This document shows positions 39,049 through 48,029 of a stretch of DNA of 64,000 bases, one piece after another; within the stretch, counting starts at the first letter, position 1; each line of letters begins with the position of its first letter. Source of the DNA: Oleiphilus messinensis (lineage in GTDB: Bacteria > Pseudomonadota > Gammaproteobacteria > Pseudomonadales > Oleiphilaceae); assembly GCF_002162375.1 (NCBI RefSeq), contig NZ_CP021425.1, positions 1,361,501 to 1,425,500 of the forward strand, in the 5' to 3' direction. A model generated the notes under the pieces. That model saw only the letters and a list, made by a program, of their open reading frames with translations, ran no database searches and was not told the DNA's origin. Position numbers and translations under genes: made by a program.

Positions 39049-39738
39049 GTGAGTAATAAATATCAACGCCTGGAAAAAAAGCTGGGCTACGTTTTTACAG
39101 ACCAGGCGAATCTTGAATTGGCACTAACGCATCGCAGTTATAGTGCTCGTAACAATGAGCGCCTGGAATTTTTGGGCGACTCAGTGCTCAATTTTATAAT
39201 CGCCGAATATCTTTATCAGAATTTCCCGAAGCTGAAGGAAGGACACCTGAGCCGCCAACGTGCGGGTCTGGTACGAGGTACAACGCTTGCTGAAATCGCC
39301 CGGGAGTTCGAGCTTGGCGACTACCTTTTTCTCGGCTCCGGAGAATTGAAAAGTGGAGGGTTCCGCCGGGACTCAATACTGGCGGATGCCGTTGAAGGTA
39401 TCATTGGCGCAATCTACCTTGAGGCGGGGTTTTCTGTTGTTCAGGAGCGTATACTGGACTGGTATGTTGTGCGTTTGAAGAAACTCTCTGATAAAGGCAT
39501 TCAGAAAGACCCCAAGACTCTTTTACAAGAGTACCTGCAATCCCGACAAATTGAATTACCCTGTTATGATGTGGTCTCGATTACGGGGGAAGCCCATGCT
39601 CAAACGTTTTTCGTTGAATGCACAGTGCAAACTTTGTCAGATAAAACAGTAGGTCAGGGAACGAGCCGACGGCAGGCTGAACAGAATGCAGCACAGAAAG
39701 CATTAATTGCCCTTGGAGTTGAGTCGTCCCATGAATAA
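39049..39738 (+). CDS. rnc: Ribonuclease III
   Basis: Cuts double-stranded RNA in rRNA processing and mRNA regulation. The 229-residue protein has the catalytic signature [14 protein letters not shown], the metal-site stretch [15 protein letters not shown] and a C-terminal double-stranded RNA-binding domain (about 155-222, [20 protein letters not shown]). Start is GTG at 39049. Its stop overlaps the era start by 8 bases, pointing to translational coupling. Confidence 0.98.
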   Translation: MSNKYQRLEKKLGYVFTDQANLELALTHRSYSARNNERLEFLGDSVLNFIIAEYLYQNFPKLKEGHLSRQRAGLVRGTTLAEIAREFELGDYLFLGSGELKSGGFRRDSILADAVEGIIGAIYLEAGFSVVQERILDWYVVRLKKLSDKGIQKDPKTLLQEYLQSRQIELPCYDVVSITGEAHAQTFFVECTVQTLSDKTVGQGTSRRQAEQNAAQKALIALGVESSHE

Positions 39739-40678
39739 AGATATTGATCCCGTTGAGCAGGATGCTGATACAGCGAATGCCGGAAGCGCACCAACCCGAT
39801 GTGGTTTTGTTGCGATTGTGGGTCGCCCCAATGTGGGCAAGTCGACATTGCTGAACCGGATTCTTGGACAGAAAATCAGCATCACTTCCAAAAAACCGCA
39901 AACGACCCGTCATCAAATCGTGGGTATCCATACTGATGGACCGGTACAGACTGTTTTTGTTGATACACCCGGAATCCACAAAGAGCAAGAAAAAGCGATT
40001 AATCGTTATATGAATCGCGCGGCCAGCACCGCCGCGAAGGATGTTGATGTCATTGTTTTTCTGGTAAGCGGAACCAAGTGGACTGAAGAAGATTCAATGG
40101 TGCTTGAAACCGTATCGAAATTAAAAGTTCCCGTTATTCTTGCGGTCAACAAAATTGATGCGGTTCAGAACAAAGGGCAATTGCTTCCTGTTTTGGAGAA
40201 GCACGCTACTCGAATGACCTTTAGCGACATCATCCCTATATCGGCGCAAAACGGCCATAATGTCGAGCAACTTCAGGCATTAATCGCTAATTTATTGCCG
40301 GAAAGTATTCACTATTATCCCGAAGATCAGATTACCGATAGAACCGAGCGGTTTCTGGCAGCGGAACTAGTGCGGGAAAAAGTAATGCGTCAGCTCGGTG
40401 CCGAAGTGCCTTACTCCGTCACTGTCGAAATTGAGGAGTTCAAAGCCGAGGGCAATTTACTCAATGTCAGTGCCCTGATCCTTGTGGAGCGTGATGGCCA
40501 GAAAAAAATCGTTATCGGCCAGAAGGGGGAGCAGCTCAAAATTATTGGGCGAGATGCTCGACTGGATATGGAGCGCATTTTTGATTGTAAGGTGATGCTC
40601 AATCTCTGGGTCAAGGTGAAGCGCGGTTGGGCCGATGATGAGCGTGCACTGCGTAGTCTGGGCTATGAAGATCCCTGA
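39731..40678 (+). CDS. era: GTPase Era
   Basis: Essential GTPase for 16S rRNA maturation and 30S assembly. The 315-residue protein has G1 [14 protein letters not shown], the switch [18 protein letters not shown]3 [11 protein letters not shown]4 NKID and a C-terminal KH domain (about 215-295, with [19 protein letters not shown]). ATG at 39731 is inside the end of rnc. Confidence 0.98.
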   Translation: MNKDIDPVEQDADTANAGSAPTRCGFVAIVGRPNVGKSTLLNRILGQKISITSKKPQTTRHQIVGIHTDGPVQTVFVDTPGIHKEQEKAINRYMNRAASTAAKDVDVIVFLVSGTKWTEEDSMVLETVSKLKVPVILAVNKIDAVQNKGQLLPVLEKHATRMTFSDIIPISAQNGHNVEQLQALIANLLPESIHYYPEDQITDRTERFLAAELVREKVMRQLGAEVPYSVTVEIEEFKAEGNLLNVSALILVERDGQKKIVIGQKGEQLKIIGRDARLDMERIFDCKVMLNLWVKVKRGWADDERALRSLGYEDP

Positions 40679-40698
40679 GCTGTTCTGAATCAGCCTCC

Positions 40699-41472
40699 AT
40701 GATGCGCGTATTTGATGAGCCGGCCTTCATACTGCATAGCCGTCCTTACAAAGAAACCAGTCTGCTCGCGGAAGTATTTACGCTTAATTACGGTGTTGTG
40801 TCGATTATGGTGAAAGGGGCCTTACGCCCCAAAAGCCAGTACAAAAGTATTATTCAGCCACTTCGGCCTTTGTTGCTCAGTTGGCAAGGACGTACCGGTC
40901 TGAAAATCCTGACCGGTGCCGAGCCCGCGCAAAATATAGACTTGGCCACAGGGCAGCTCATTCAAGTCAGCAGTACGCTGTTTACAGCTGATGCCTCTGG
41001 TGTTCAATATTACTGTGCACTTTATATAAATGAGCTGGCCACTTACCTTCTCCCCAAACAAGAGAGTCATCCTCTGGTGTTCGCCGCTTATCTGAATTGT
41101 TTGAGTCGATTATTCAGAAATGATGCAGGTACTGAATCTGCGTTGGAGCACGCCTTGCGCTACTACGAATCGGTATTGCTGGATGAATTAGGCTACGGCA
41201 TAAATTTTCGGTATGACATCTCAGGGAAGCCGATTAACCCTGAGCATTGCTATGTTCTACAAGGTGGAGAGGGCTTCGTATATGCCCGAAACTCCGTTCC
41301 CCAGCGCGTATTTTCCGGTCGGGATATACTTGACATTGGCTCTGGGAATTATGATTTGGCGGGGGCTCGAAAAGCGGCAAAATTGATTTTTCGTCAGTTG
41401 TTGGATATTCAACTCGGGGGGCGTAGACTGCACAGTCGGGAGTTGATCCGCTATCAGATTCGGACACCCTGA
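40699..41472 (+). CDS. recO: DNA repair protein RecO
   Basis: Loads RecA onto single-stranded DNA with RecR and anneals strands. The 257-residue protein has the N-terminal OB-fold start FILHSRPYKETSLLAEVFTL and VSIMVKGALRPKS, then the helical C-terminal domain (LRYYESVLLDELGYG and LLDIQLGGRRLHSRELIRYQ). It is 20 bases after era. Complete. Confidence 0.96.
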   Translation: MMRVFDEPAFILHSRPYKETSLLAEVFTLNYGVVSIMVKGALRPKSQYKSIIQPLRPLLLSWQGRTGLKILTGAEPAQNIDLATGQLIQVSSTLFTADASGVQYYCALYINELATYLLPKQESHPLVFAAYLNCLSRLFRNDAGTESALEHALRYYESVLLDELGYGINFRYDISGKPINPEHCYVLQGGEGFVYARNSVPQRVFSGRDILDIGSGNYDLAGARKAAKLIFRQLLDIQLGGRRLHSRELIRYQIRTP

Positions 41473-41499
41473 AATCCAGCTCAAGGTTAAATCAATAGG

Positions 41500-41562
41500 G
41501 TGCGATACAGAGTTTTCGCACAGAATGGCGGCTTATGCGCGAGAAATTGCGTGCTGACGCAA
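41500..41562 (+). other. Two small inverted repeats between recO and pdxJ
   Basis: GTGCGA (41500-41505) can pair with TCGCAC (41516-41521), and TTGCGT (41547-41552) with ACGCAA (41557-41562). Neither has a T-run; possible pdxJ leader structure. Confidence 0.3.
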
Positions 41563-41619
41563 ATGATAGCACTCGTATACCAATTATCGTGATTGTTCGC
41601 AAAATAAGGAGAGATTAAG

Positions 41620-42372
41620 ATGTCCGGTGAAATACTCTTAGGGGTTAATATTGACCATATCGCGACACTACGACAAGCTCGGGGGACTCGCTACCCTGAT
41701 CCGGTGTATGCGGCCCAGATTGCTGAAGAAGCCGGGGCGGATGGTATTACCGTTCACCCTCGGGAGGATCGTCGCCACATCCAGGATCGTGATGTGCTGC
41801 TGTTGAAAGAGACCCTGCAAACCCGAATGAATCTTGAAATGGCGGTTACTGATGCCATGCTTGATTTTGCTGCAAAAGTAGTCCCCGAACATTGCTGTCT
41901 GGTACCGGAAAAGCGGGAAGAGCTCACTACTGAAGGGGGGTTGGATGTGATTACCAACCGCCTGAAGATCGCAGATGCCTGTCAGCGTCTATCGGGTCAT
42001 GGTGCCGAGGTCTCATTGTTCATTGACCCGGATCCGGATCAGGTGCTCGCTTCGAAAGAGGTTGGAGCGCAAGCGATCGAGCTGCATACCGGTGCTTATG
42101 CGGAGGCTGTCCATCAAGCGGAACGTGAGCGCGAATTACTGCGCATAAAAAAAGCGCTTGAAGTCGGTCTTCGGGAAGGTCTTGTGGTCAATGCAGGTCA
42201 TGGCTTGCATTATCACAACGTTCAGGCCATAGCAGAATTACAGGGTATAAATGAGCTCAATATTGGCCATGCCATTATTGCCCGTGCAGTTTTTGTCGGC
42301 CTCAAGGATGCGGTTGCAGAAATGAAGCGTATTATGATGGTAGCACGCCACAGCAGTTTGACGGTTGCTTAA
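41620..42372 (+). CDS. pdxJ: Pyridoxine 5'-phosphate synthase
   Basis: Joins deoxyxylulose phosphate with amino-acetone phosphate to make pyridoxine phosphate (vitamin B6). The 250-residue TIM-barrel protein has [46 protein letters not shown] and [19 protein letters not shown] lies just before the ATG. Last gene of the lepA-pdxJ run; it faces gacS, ending 59 bases from its stop. Confidence 0.98.
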   Translation: MSGEILLGVNIDHIATLRQARGTRYPDPVYAAQIAEEAGADGITVHPREDRRHIQDRDVLLLKETLQTRMNLEMAVTDAMLDFAAKVVPEHCCLVPEKREELTTEGGLDVITNRLKIADACQRLSGHGAEVSLFIDPDPDQVLASKEVGAQAIELHTGAYAEAVHQAERERELLRIKKALEVGLREGLVVNAGHGLHYHNVQAIAELQGINELNIGHAIIARAVFVGLKDAVAEMKRIMMVARHSSLTVA

Positions 42373-42431
42373 TCTGTCTGCCGCAGGGATGCGGCAGTCG
42401 AGTGCCCTGATGTTTAATTCTGGACTGGATT

Positions 42432-45317
42432 TCAAGAAGCCTTGCTCTCGCTTTCTGAATGCCCCAAGTTGTTTTTTCCTTTACCACCATATTCCCTGAA
42501 CATTTTCTGCCACGGATTATTATCTGCCCAGTTTTGTACCCGTTCGATCGCTGAAATCAGGTTTTGAAAATGAGTTTCCAGGTCATCTTCATGGCGTTTG
42601 AGCTTGGTTTCCAGGATTTCGCTGTAGTGGCGTAACTCCGGTACGCCGCAGTACCGCGTAGCGCCGTGTAGCTTATGTACCCGATGCAGCAACTCGTCAC
42701 TTTCGTTTTTCTCGAAGTGTTCACGAATGGAATTACTGTCATCAATCAAGTGTTCAAGCAACATACTGAAAAGCTCTTCTGCCAAATCTGCCTTACCGGC
42801 AGACAATCGTATGCTGGCATCTATATCGACGCTAGGCCCCTGAGTTGATTTTGTTGATGGCCGGATTTGTCGTCTCTCCGAATTGTAGCCATTTTGACGG
42901 CTTAATGTCGGGCGGAAGCCGGTTCGTCGGAAAATAACATCTGCCAGTTGTGGTTCACTGATCGGTTTCGTCAGATAATCGTTAAAGCCAGTATTCAGCA
43001 ATTTGTGCTTTTCCTCCGCTAAAGCATGCGCGGTAAGCGCGATGATGGGGGTGCCTTTACTCTTGCTGCGTTCCGTCTCCCTGATTTTGGCTGTTGTCTC
43101 AATGCCGTCCATTCCTGGCATCTGTACATCCATAAAGATCAGGTCATACTGGCATTGTTTAACCTTGCTAAGGGCTTCAAAGCCACTACTGGCACAGTGC
43201 ACATTGGTTTGTAATTCCTCCAGCAGCGCCTTCACCAACTTCAGATTGGCGTCGTTGTCATCAACTGCCAGAATAGTTGGAATACGGGAATTTTTGCCTT
43301 CCGCGTCCGCCTCTGCTGGATAGGGTGCAATTTCGGGTTCGATAATTTCGTCACCGTGAATCAGCGTTTTCAGCTTTTCATAGAGCTTCCCACGACTAAC
43401 GGGTTTGGTGAGGTGCACGGAGGTCATCTTTAACAGCGGCAGGCTCATGTCATCAATGGTGGGTGTCATGACCAATGCTCGGCAGTCCCGGTTGTATTCA
43501 AGCTCTCTGATCAGAGTGGTCATCTGATTGCTCGTAAGCAAATGTTTCGGGATGCCAATCAGTGCGGCAGCGTACCCATCCTGATTGGCCTGGGCTTCGA
43601 CTACTCTATTCAACAAATCCGTGGGCGATTCGGCTTCATCAACTTTTACATCCCAGCTATCCAGCATATGCTTGATCGCGAGGCGGGTTGTGGGGTGGTT
43701 CTCCAGCAGTATGATCTTTTCCTTGCGAATGGCATCGTAAGCTGGTGCAGGTAATGGACTTGCAGCAACCTCGGTCACCAGTGTAAACCAGAACGATGAT
43801 CCTCGGCCAAGTTCACTATCCAGTCCGATTTCGCCCCCCATTTCTTCTGCAAGACGCTTGGATATGACCAGCCCCAGACCTGTGCCACCGTATTGTCGAG
43901 CCGTGGATGCATCAGCCTGGCTGAAAGCATGGAACAGGGATTGTTGCTGAACTCTTGACAGTCCGACGCCGGTGTCCGTAACGCTTATTTTGATTGAAAC
44001 CTGATTGTCGTCGATTTCCTCAATCATGGCTCGCAGCACAACTTCGCCGCTTTGGGTAAACTTGATCGCATTATTGATCAGGTTAGTGATAATTTGTTTG
44101 ACCCGCAAGGGATCGCCAATGATGTCATCCGGCACATCGACGTAGACCAGTGAAACCAGGTCCAGATTCTTTTGATGGGCGGCGGGGGCCAGCATGGTCA
44201 ACACATCGTCGACGATATCCCGGAGTTTGAAGGGGGTTTGATCCAGTGTTAACTTGCCCGCTTCGATTTTGGAAAAGTCGAGAATATCATTGATGATGGT
44301 CAACAGGATTTCGGATGACTTTCGAATCGTCGAGAGGTGATCTTTTTGTTGTTGAGAAAGGTGGCCTTTGAGCAAAAGATTGGTGAAGCCCAAAATGCCG
44401 TTGAGCGGTGTCCGAATCTCGTGACTCATGTTCGCCAGAAATTCAGATTTAATCCGGCTGGCTTCAAGGGCTTCTTTGCGGGCAATGTCGAGTTCAATGT
44501 TCTGGATTTCGATGGTTTCCAGCGTTTCCCGTAAATCCTCGGTGGCCTGATCGATATTTTGTTGCATTTCATCATAGGCCCGGCTCAGGGATTGCGCCAT
44601 GGAATTGATTCCGGATTCCAGTTCTTTCAATTCCTGCCCGGCATCGGTGTACACCCGAGTGTTCAGGTTGCCATCTTTTAATGCGGTAACCGCGGAGGTA
44701 ATCTGTACAATCGGGTCAGTGACGTCCCGGCTCATCCTGAGTGCGATCACGACGTTAATGAGCAGCCCGATGCTGATTAACAGGGTGCTGGTAATCAGGG
44801 TTTGATATTTCTCGACTTTTGCATGGCTATGGGAGAGTTCCACGCTGACCCAGCCGATCGGGGCCAGGCCATTGCTGCGTTCGCTGAGCGGCTCTGTGAG
44901 GTCATCAATCAAGCGGCTGTGCATTAATACCGGTGCAATAAAAATACTGGAACTGTCATTGCTTTTTTGCAAAATGGTGCGATTCGGGAGGTTATTCCGG
45001 TCGATATTCAGATGATTGCGGGGCCCTGTGTGCAAAATTACATTGTGTTTCGAGTCGAGGACGGCAATGGTTCTTACATCACGTTCTTCAAGTGTTGAAT
45101 TAGATAGCGACTTGAGGAGCGTGATATTGCGCGTAAAAATCCCATACTCACACGCCGTTGCCAATTGACGGCTGATTGACTGCCCCCGATCGATCAAAAG
45201 CTGGTCGATATTGTTCAGCCGGGTCTGTGTAAAAACAATCCCCAATACCAACGCAATGGCGACAGTCGGGAAGATGGCCAGGATTAAAACCCGGTTTTTA
45301 ATGCCCCATCTCTTCAT
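42432..45317 (-). CDS. gacS: Hybrid sensor kinase GacS/BarA
   Basis: Master kinase of the Gac/Rsm pathway, which through GacA drives small RNAs that block RsmA/CsrA. The 961-residue protein has TM1 (about 9-31), a periplasmic sensor, TM2 (about 172-195), HAMP, HisKA (FLANMSHEIRTPLNGILGFT), HATPase (LINNAIKFTQSGEV, GTGLGLVISKRLAEE), a degenerate receiver (from about 535), a true receiver with the phospho-Asp in LIFMDVQMPGMDG, and an Hpt domain with VHKLHGATRYCG. This layout is diagnostic. As in Pseudomonas it lies near pdxJ and cysM. No GacA gene is in the window. Confidence 0.95.
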   Translation of the reverse strand: MKRWGIKNRVLILAIFPTVAIALVLGIVFTQTRLNNIDQLLIDRGQSISRQLATACEYGIFTRNITLLKSLSNSTLEERDVRTIAVLDSKHNVILHTGPRNHLNIDRNNLPNRTILQKSNDSSSIFIAPVLMHSRLIDDLTEPLSERSNGLAPIGWVSVELSHSHAKVEKYQTLITSTLLISIGLLINVVIALRMSRDVTDPIVQITSAVTALKDGNLNTRVYTDAGQELKELESGINSMAQSLSRAYDEMQQNIDQATEDLRETLETIEIQNIELDIARKEALEASRIKSEFLANMSHEIRTPLNGILGFTNLLLKGHLSQQQKDHLSTIRKSSEILLTIINDILDFSKIEAGKLTLDQTPFKLRDIVDDVLTMLAPAAHQKNLDLVSLVYVDVPDDIIGDPLRVKQIITNLINNAIKFTQSGEVVLRAMIEEIDDNQVSIKISVTDTGVGLSRVQQQSLFHAFSQADASTARQYGGTGLGLVISKRLAEEMGGEIGLDSELGRGSSFWFTLVTEVAASPLPAPAYDAIRKEKIILLENHPTTRLAIKHMLDSWDVKVDEAESPTDLLNRVVEAQANQDGYAAALIGIPKHLLTSNQMTTLIRELEYNRDCRALVMTPTIDDMSLPLLKMTSVHLTKPVSRGKLYEKLKTLIHGDEIIEPEIAPYPAEADAEGKNSRIPTILAVDDNDANLKLVKALLEELQTNVHCASSGFEALSKVKQCQYDLIFMDVQMPGMDGIETTAKIRETERSKSKGTPIIALTAHALAEEKHKLLNTGFNDYLTKPISEPQLADVIFRRTGFRPTLSRQNGYNSERRQIRPSTKSTQGPSVDIDASIRLSAGKADLAEELFSMLLEHLIDDSNSIREHFEKNESDELLHRVHKLHGATRYCGVPELRHYSEILETKLKRHEDDLETHFQNLISAIERVQNWADNNPWQKMFREYGGKGKNNLGHSESESKAS

Positions 45318-45698
45318 AAGCGTGCACGTTTATATTTTTAGTTTCAACAAACTTATTTCATTCGGTTATTTTGAGCTGGGAACAGAATCGGCTATCCTCT
45401 TGTCCCTGTACTCGATTTCAGCACTGTTTGTACCTGATGACTTCTGTACATGATAACTTTTGTACATGATAACTTTTGTACGTTATGGCCTCTTCGCCTC
45501 GTCGTACTTCATTAATGGTCACCTGTGCGAAGCGGGTTCCGGACTATATGGGTCACAATCATGCTGAGCAGGGATCTGCATGAACACCCTACCGGGATTA
45601 ACCGCCCAATTCAGACTGAAGACCGAAGTGTATCATAATGTTTCTGCAAAAAGATGATACCCATTCGGAAACTCTATCAACTTATCCGGGTTTTAAGC
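45318..45698. other. Divergent gacS-cysM intergenic region
   Basis: 380 bases with no convincing gene. The middle carries a 16-bp tandem repeat (45429-45481). The rest is AT-rich near gacS; I see no strong promoter pair that can be named with confidence. Confidence 0.5.
45429..45481. repeat. 16-bp tandem repeat upstream of cysM and gacS
   Basis: Units TGTACCTGATGACTTC (45429-45444), TGTACATGATAACTTT (45445-45460) and TGTACATGATAACTTT (45461-45476), then a partial TGTAC (45477-45481). Units 2 and 3 are identical. It is between divergent genes and so could affect either. Confidence 0.88.
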
Positions 45699-46628
45699 AT
45701 GCAAGACTTTCCTACCGAGCAAGACGCAACTCAAGCTATTGATGACGGATTTCCTACAATCGAAGACTATGTCGGACATACGCCTTTGGTTCGTTTACAG
45801 CGTTTACCGGGCAAAACCTCCAACACCATTCTGGTGAAACTGGAAGGCAATAATCCTGCCGGGTCAGTTAAAGATCGCCCCGCATTATCGATGATTCAGC
45901 AGGCAGAGCGTCGTGGGGAGATTGCACAAGGCGATACCTTGATTGAAGCGACGAGTGGCAATACGGGAATTGCTTTGGCCATGGCCGCAGCGATAAAGGG
46001 GTATCGTATGGTGCTGATCATGCCGGAGCATATGAGTGAAGAACGGCGGGCATCGATGCGAGCTTATGGTGCAGAAATTATTACCGTGAGCAAGTCTGAA
46101 GGCATGGAAGGGGCGCGGGATCTGGCAAAAGCAATGGAGTCCGAAGGGAAAGGTAAAGTTCTGGATCAGTTTGCCAATTCGGATAATCCATTGGCGCATT
46201 ACCGGAGTACCGGCCCTGAAATCTGGCAGCAGACAAAGGGCAAAATCACGCATTTTGTCAGCTCAATGGGAACCACGGGTACCATTATGGGAAATTCTCA
46301 GTATCTCAAAGAGAAAAACCCGGATATCCAGATCGTAGGATTGCAACCCCAAGAGGGCGCCAGTATTCCAGGTATTCGTCGTTGGCCCGAGGCGTATTTG
46401 CCAAAAATTTTTGATGCCTCAAGGGTGGATCAGGTATTGGATATCAGCCAGGAAGAGGCGGAAGAGACCATGCGGGAGCTGGCCAAACAGGAAGGTATTT
46501 TTTGTGGCGTTTCTTCCGGCGGCGCGGTAGCTGGCGCATTAAGAGTCGCACAAGGGGTTGAAAATGCGGTAATCGTCGCCATTATTTGCGACCGAGGTGA
46601 CCGTTATTTGTCTACCGGGGTTTTTTAA
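45699..46628 (+). CDS. cysM: Cysteine synthase B
   Basis: PLP enzyme that makes cysteine from O-acetylserine and sulfide or thiosulfate. The 309-residue protein has the PLP lysine in NPAGSVKDRPALSMI, the substrate loop ATSGNTGIALAMAAA and the C-terminal CGVSSGGAVAGALR. Features such as EERRASMRAYGAEI place it with CysM, not CysK. ATG 45699 (MQDFPTEQD) is preferred to ATG 45654, whose extra residues are unlike the family. It precedes rlmD-relA-mazG, as in Pseudomonas. Confidence 0.95.
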   Translation: MQDFPTEQDATQAIDDGFPTIEDYVGHTPLVRLQRLPGKTSNTILVKLEGNNPAGSVKDRPALSMIQQAERRGEIAQGDTLIEATSGNTGIALAMAAAIKGYRMVLIMPEHMSEERRASMRAYGAEIITVSKSEGMEGARDLAKAMESEGKGKVLDQFANSDNPLAHYRSTGPEIWQQTKGKITHFVSSMGTTGTIMGNSQYLKEKNPDIQIVGLQPQEGASIPGIRRWPEAYLPKIFDASRVDQVLDISQEEAEETMRELAKQEGIFCGVSSGGAVAGALRVAQGVENAVIVAIICDRGDRYLSTGVF

Positions 46629-46652
46629 TCGTTTATTTATAGAGCAGGGCAC

Positions 46653-47981
46653 ATGGCCAGACGTCGTACCAAAAAGCTTCCTCAGGAGCCAATTGAAGTA
46701 AAAATTGAAAAATTAAGTCACGAAGGCAGAGGAATTGCATATACAGACGGGAAAACACAATTTGTTGAAGGCGCACTTCCCGGTGAGACAGTCATGGCCA
46801 AGTTTGTTGACTCCCGGGGCAAATTTGATGAACTCGCGACCGTAGAGGTATTGACCCCTGGACCAGGCCGGGTCGAGCCCCCTTGCGCACATGCCCAGCT
46901 TTGCGGTGGCTGCAGTCTTCAGCATATGGAGAGTGAGCGCCAGATCGAACTGAAAGAGTCGGTACTGTTGGAGCAGCTACAGCATTTCGGCCAGATTACG
47001 CCGGATGAACTGATTCCTCCCATGGTAGATCAGACCACAGGCTATCGCAGAAAAGCCCGCCTCGGGGTCAAGTATGTTCACAAGCGTGATGAAGTGCTGG
47101 TGGGATTTCGGGAAAAACGCAGTTCATTTCTAACGGATATAAGGCAGTGTGAGGTGCTGGATCCCCGGATTGGCACACGCATGATGGATTTTCGTGAAAT
47201 GCTGGCAACGTTGGATGCCCGGCAATCTATTCCGCAAATCGAAGTCGCAGCGGGGGATGAATGCGTCGCGTTGGTTTTTCGTCATCTCGTTCCGCTCACA
47301 GAGCAGGATATTGAGCGTTTGATTGCTTTTGGGCAAGCTCACCAGTTCGATATTTACCTGCAGCCGAAAGGGCCGACCACCGTACACCGAATATGGCCTG
47401 CTGAGGGCGCAGATCGCCTGACTTACCGGTTACCCGAATTTGATGTCACCATGCACTATCATCCCATGGATTTCACGCAAGTGAATGCCGGGATTAATCA
47501 GAAAATGGTGCACCGTGCGATCGAATGGCTGGATCCTCAACCGGAAGATCGAATTCTGGATCTTTTTTGCGGTTTGGGTAACTTTACCATCCCGCTGGCG
47601 ACCGTTGCATCCCATGTTATTGGTGTGGAAGGTGATGAAGAAATGGTACGGCGCGGTTCCGAGAATGCCAAGTTTAACAATTTGAACAATGTTGCTTTTC
47701 ATGCTGCAAATTTGCAGGCGGACTATACCCAGGAATCCTGGGCGAGCGAGGGGTTTGATAAAATTTTGATTGATCCCCCCCGTTCCGGTGCTTTGGACGT
47801 GGTCAGTCGCTTGAGTCGTTTTGGTGCTAACCGAATCGTATATGTTTCGTGTAACCCTGCAACCCTGGCCCGGGATACGCGGGAATTGATTGATCAAGGG
47901 TATAAATTGCTTAAAGCGGGTGTAATGGATATGTTCCCCCATACCACGCACGTCGAGTCGATCGCATTGTTCGAAAAGTAG
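46653..47981 (+). CDS. rlmD: 23S rRNA (uracil1939-C5)-methyltransferase RlmD
   Basis: Methylates U1939 of 23S rRNA. The 442-residue protein has an N-terminal TRAM domain (about 13-70, [18 protein letters not shown]), iron-sulfur cluster cysteines ([17 protein letters not shown] plus a later one in RQCEVLD), a SAM-binding core ([15 protein letters not shown]) and the catalytic [13 protein letters not shown]. Complete. Confidence 0.97.
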   Translation: MARRRTKKLPQEPIEVKIEKLSHEGRGIAYTDGKTQFVEGALPGETVMAKFVDSRGKFDELATVEVLTPGPGRVEPPCAHAQLCGGCSLQHMESERQIELKESVLLEQLQHFGQITPDELIPPMVDQTTGYRRKARLGVKYVHKRDEVLVGFREKRSSFLTDIRQCEVLDPRIGTRMMDFREMLATLDARQSIPQIEVAAGDECVALVFRHLVPLTEQDIERLIAFGQAHQFDIYLQPKGPTTVHRIWPAEGADRLTYRLPEFDVTMHYHPMDFTQVNAGINQKMVHRAIEWLDPQPEDRILDLFCGLGNFTIPLATVASHVIGVEGDEEMVRRGSENAKFNNLNNVAFHAANLQADYTQESWASEGFDKILIDPPRSGALDVVSRLSRFGANRIVYVSCNPATLARDTRELIDQGYKLLKAGVMDMFPHTTHVESIALFEK

Positions 47982-48029
47982 TGTGGTACTGACTGCACTG
48001 GGGATTGAGTGAGGGTAAAACGAGAACAC

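Noticed and set aside
45429-45481. TGTAC units as additional sites for the desaturase regulator
   Set aside because: The units lack the paired GTGTACA/TGTACAC arms at two-base spacing; they are tandem direct repeats.
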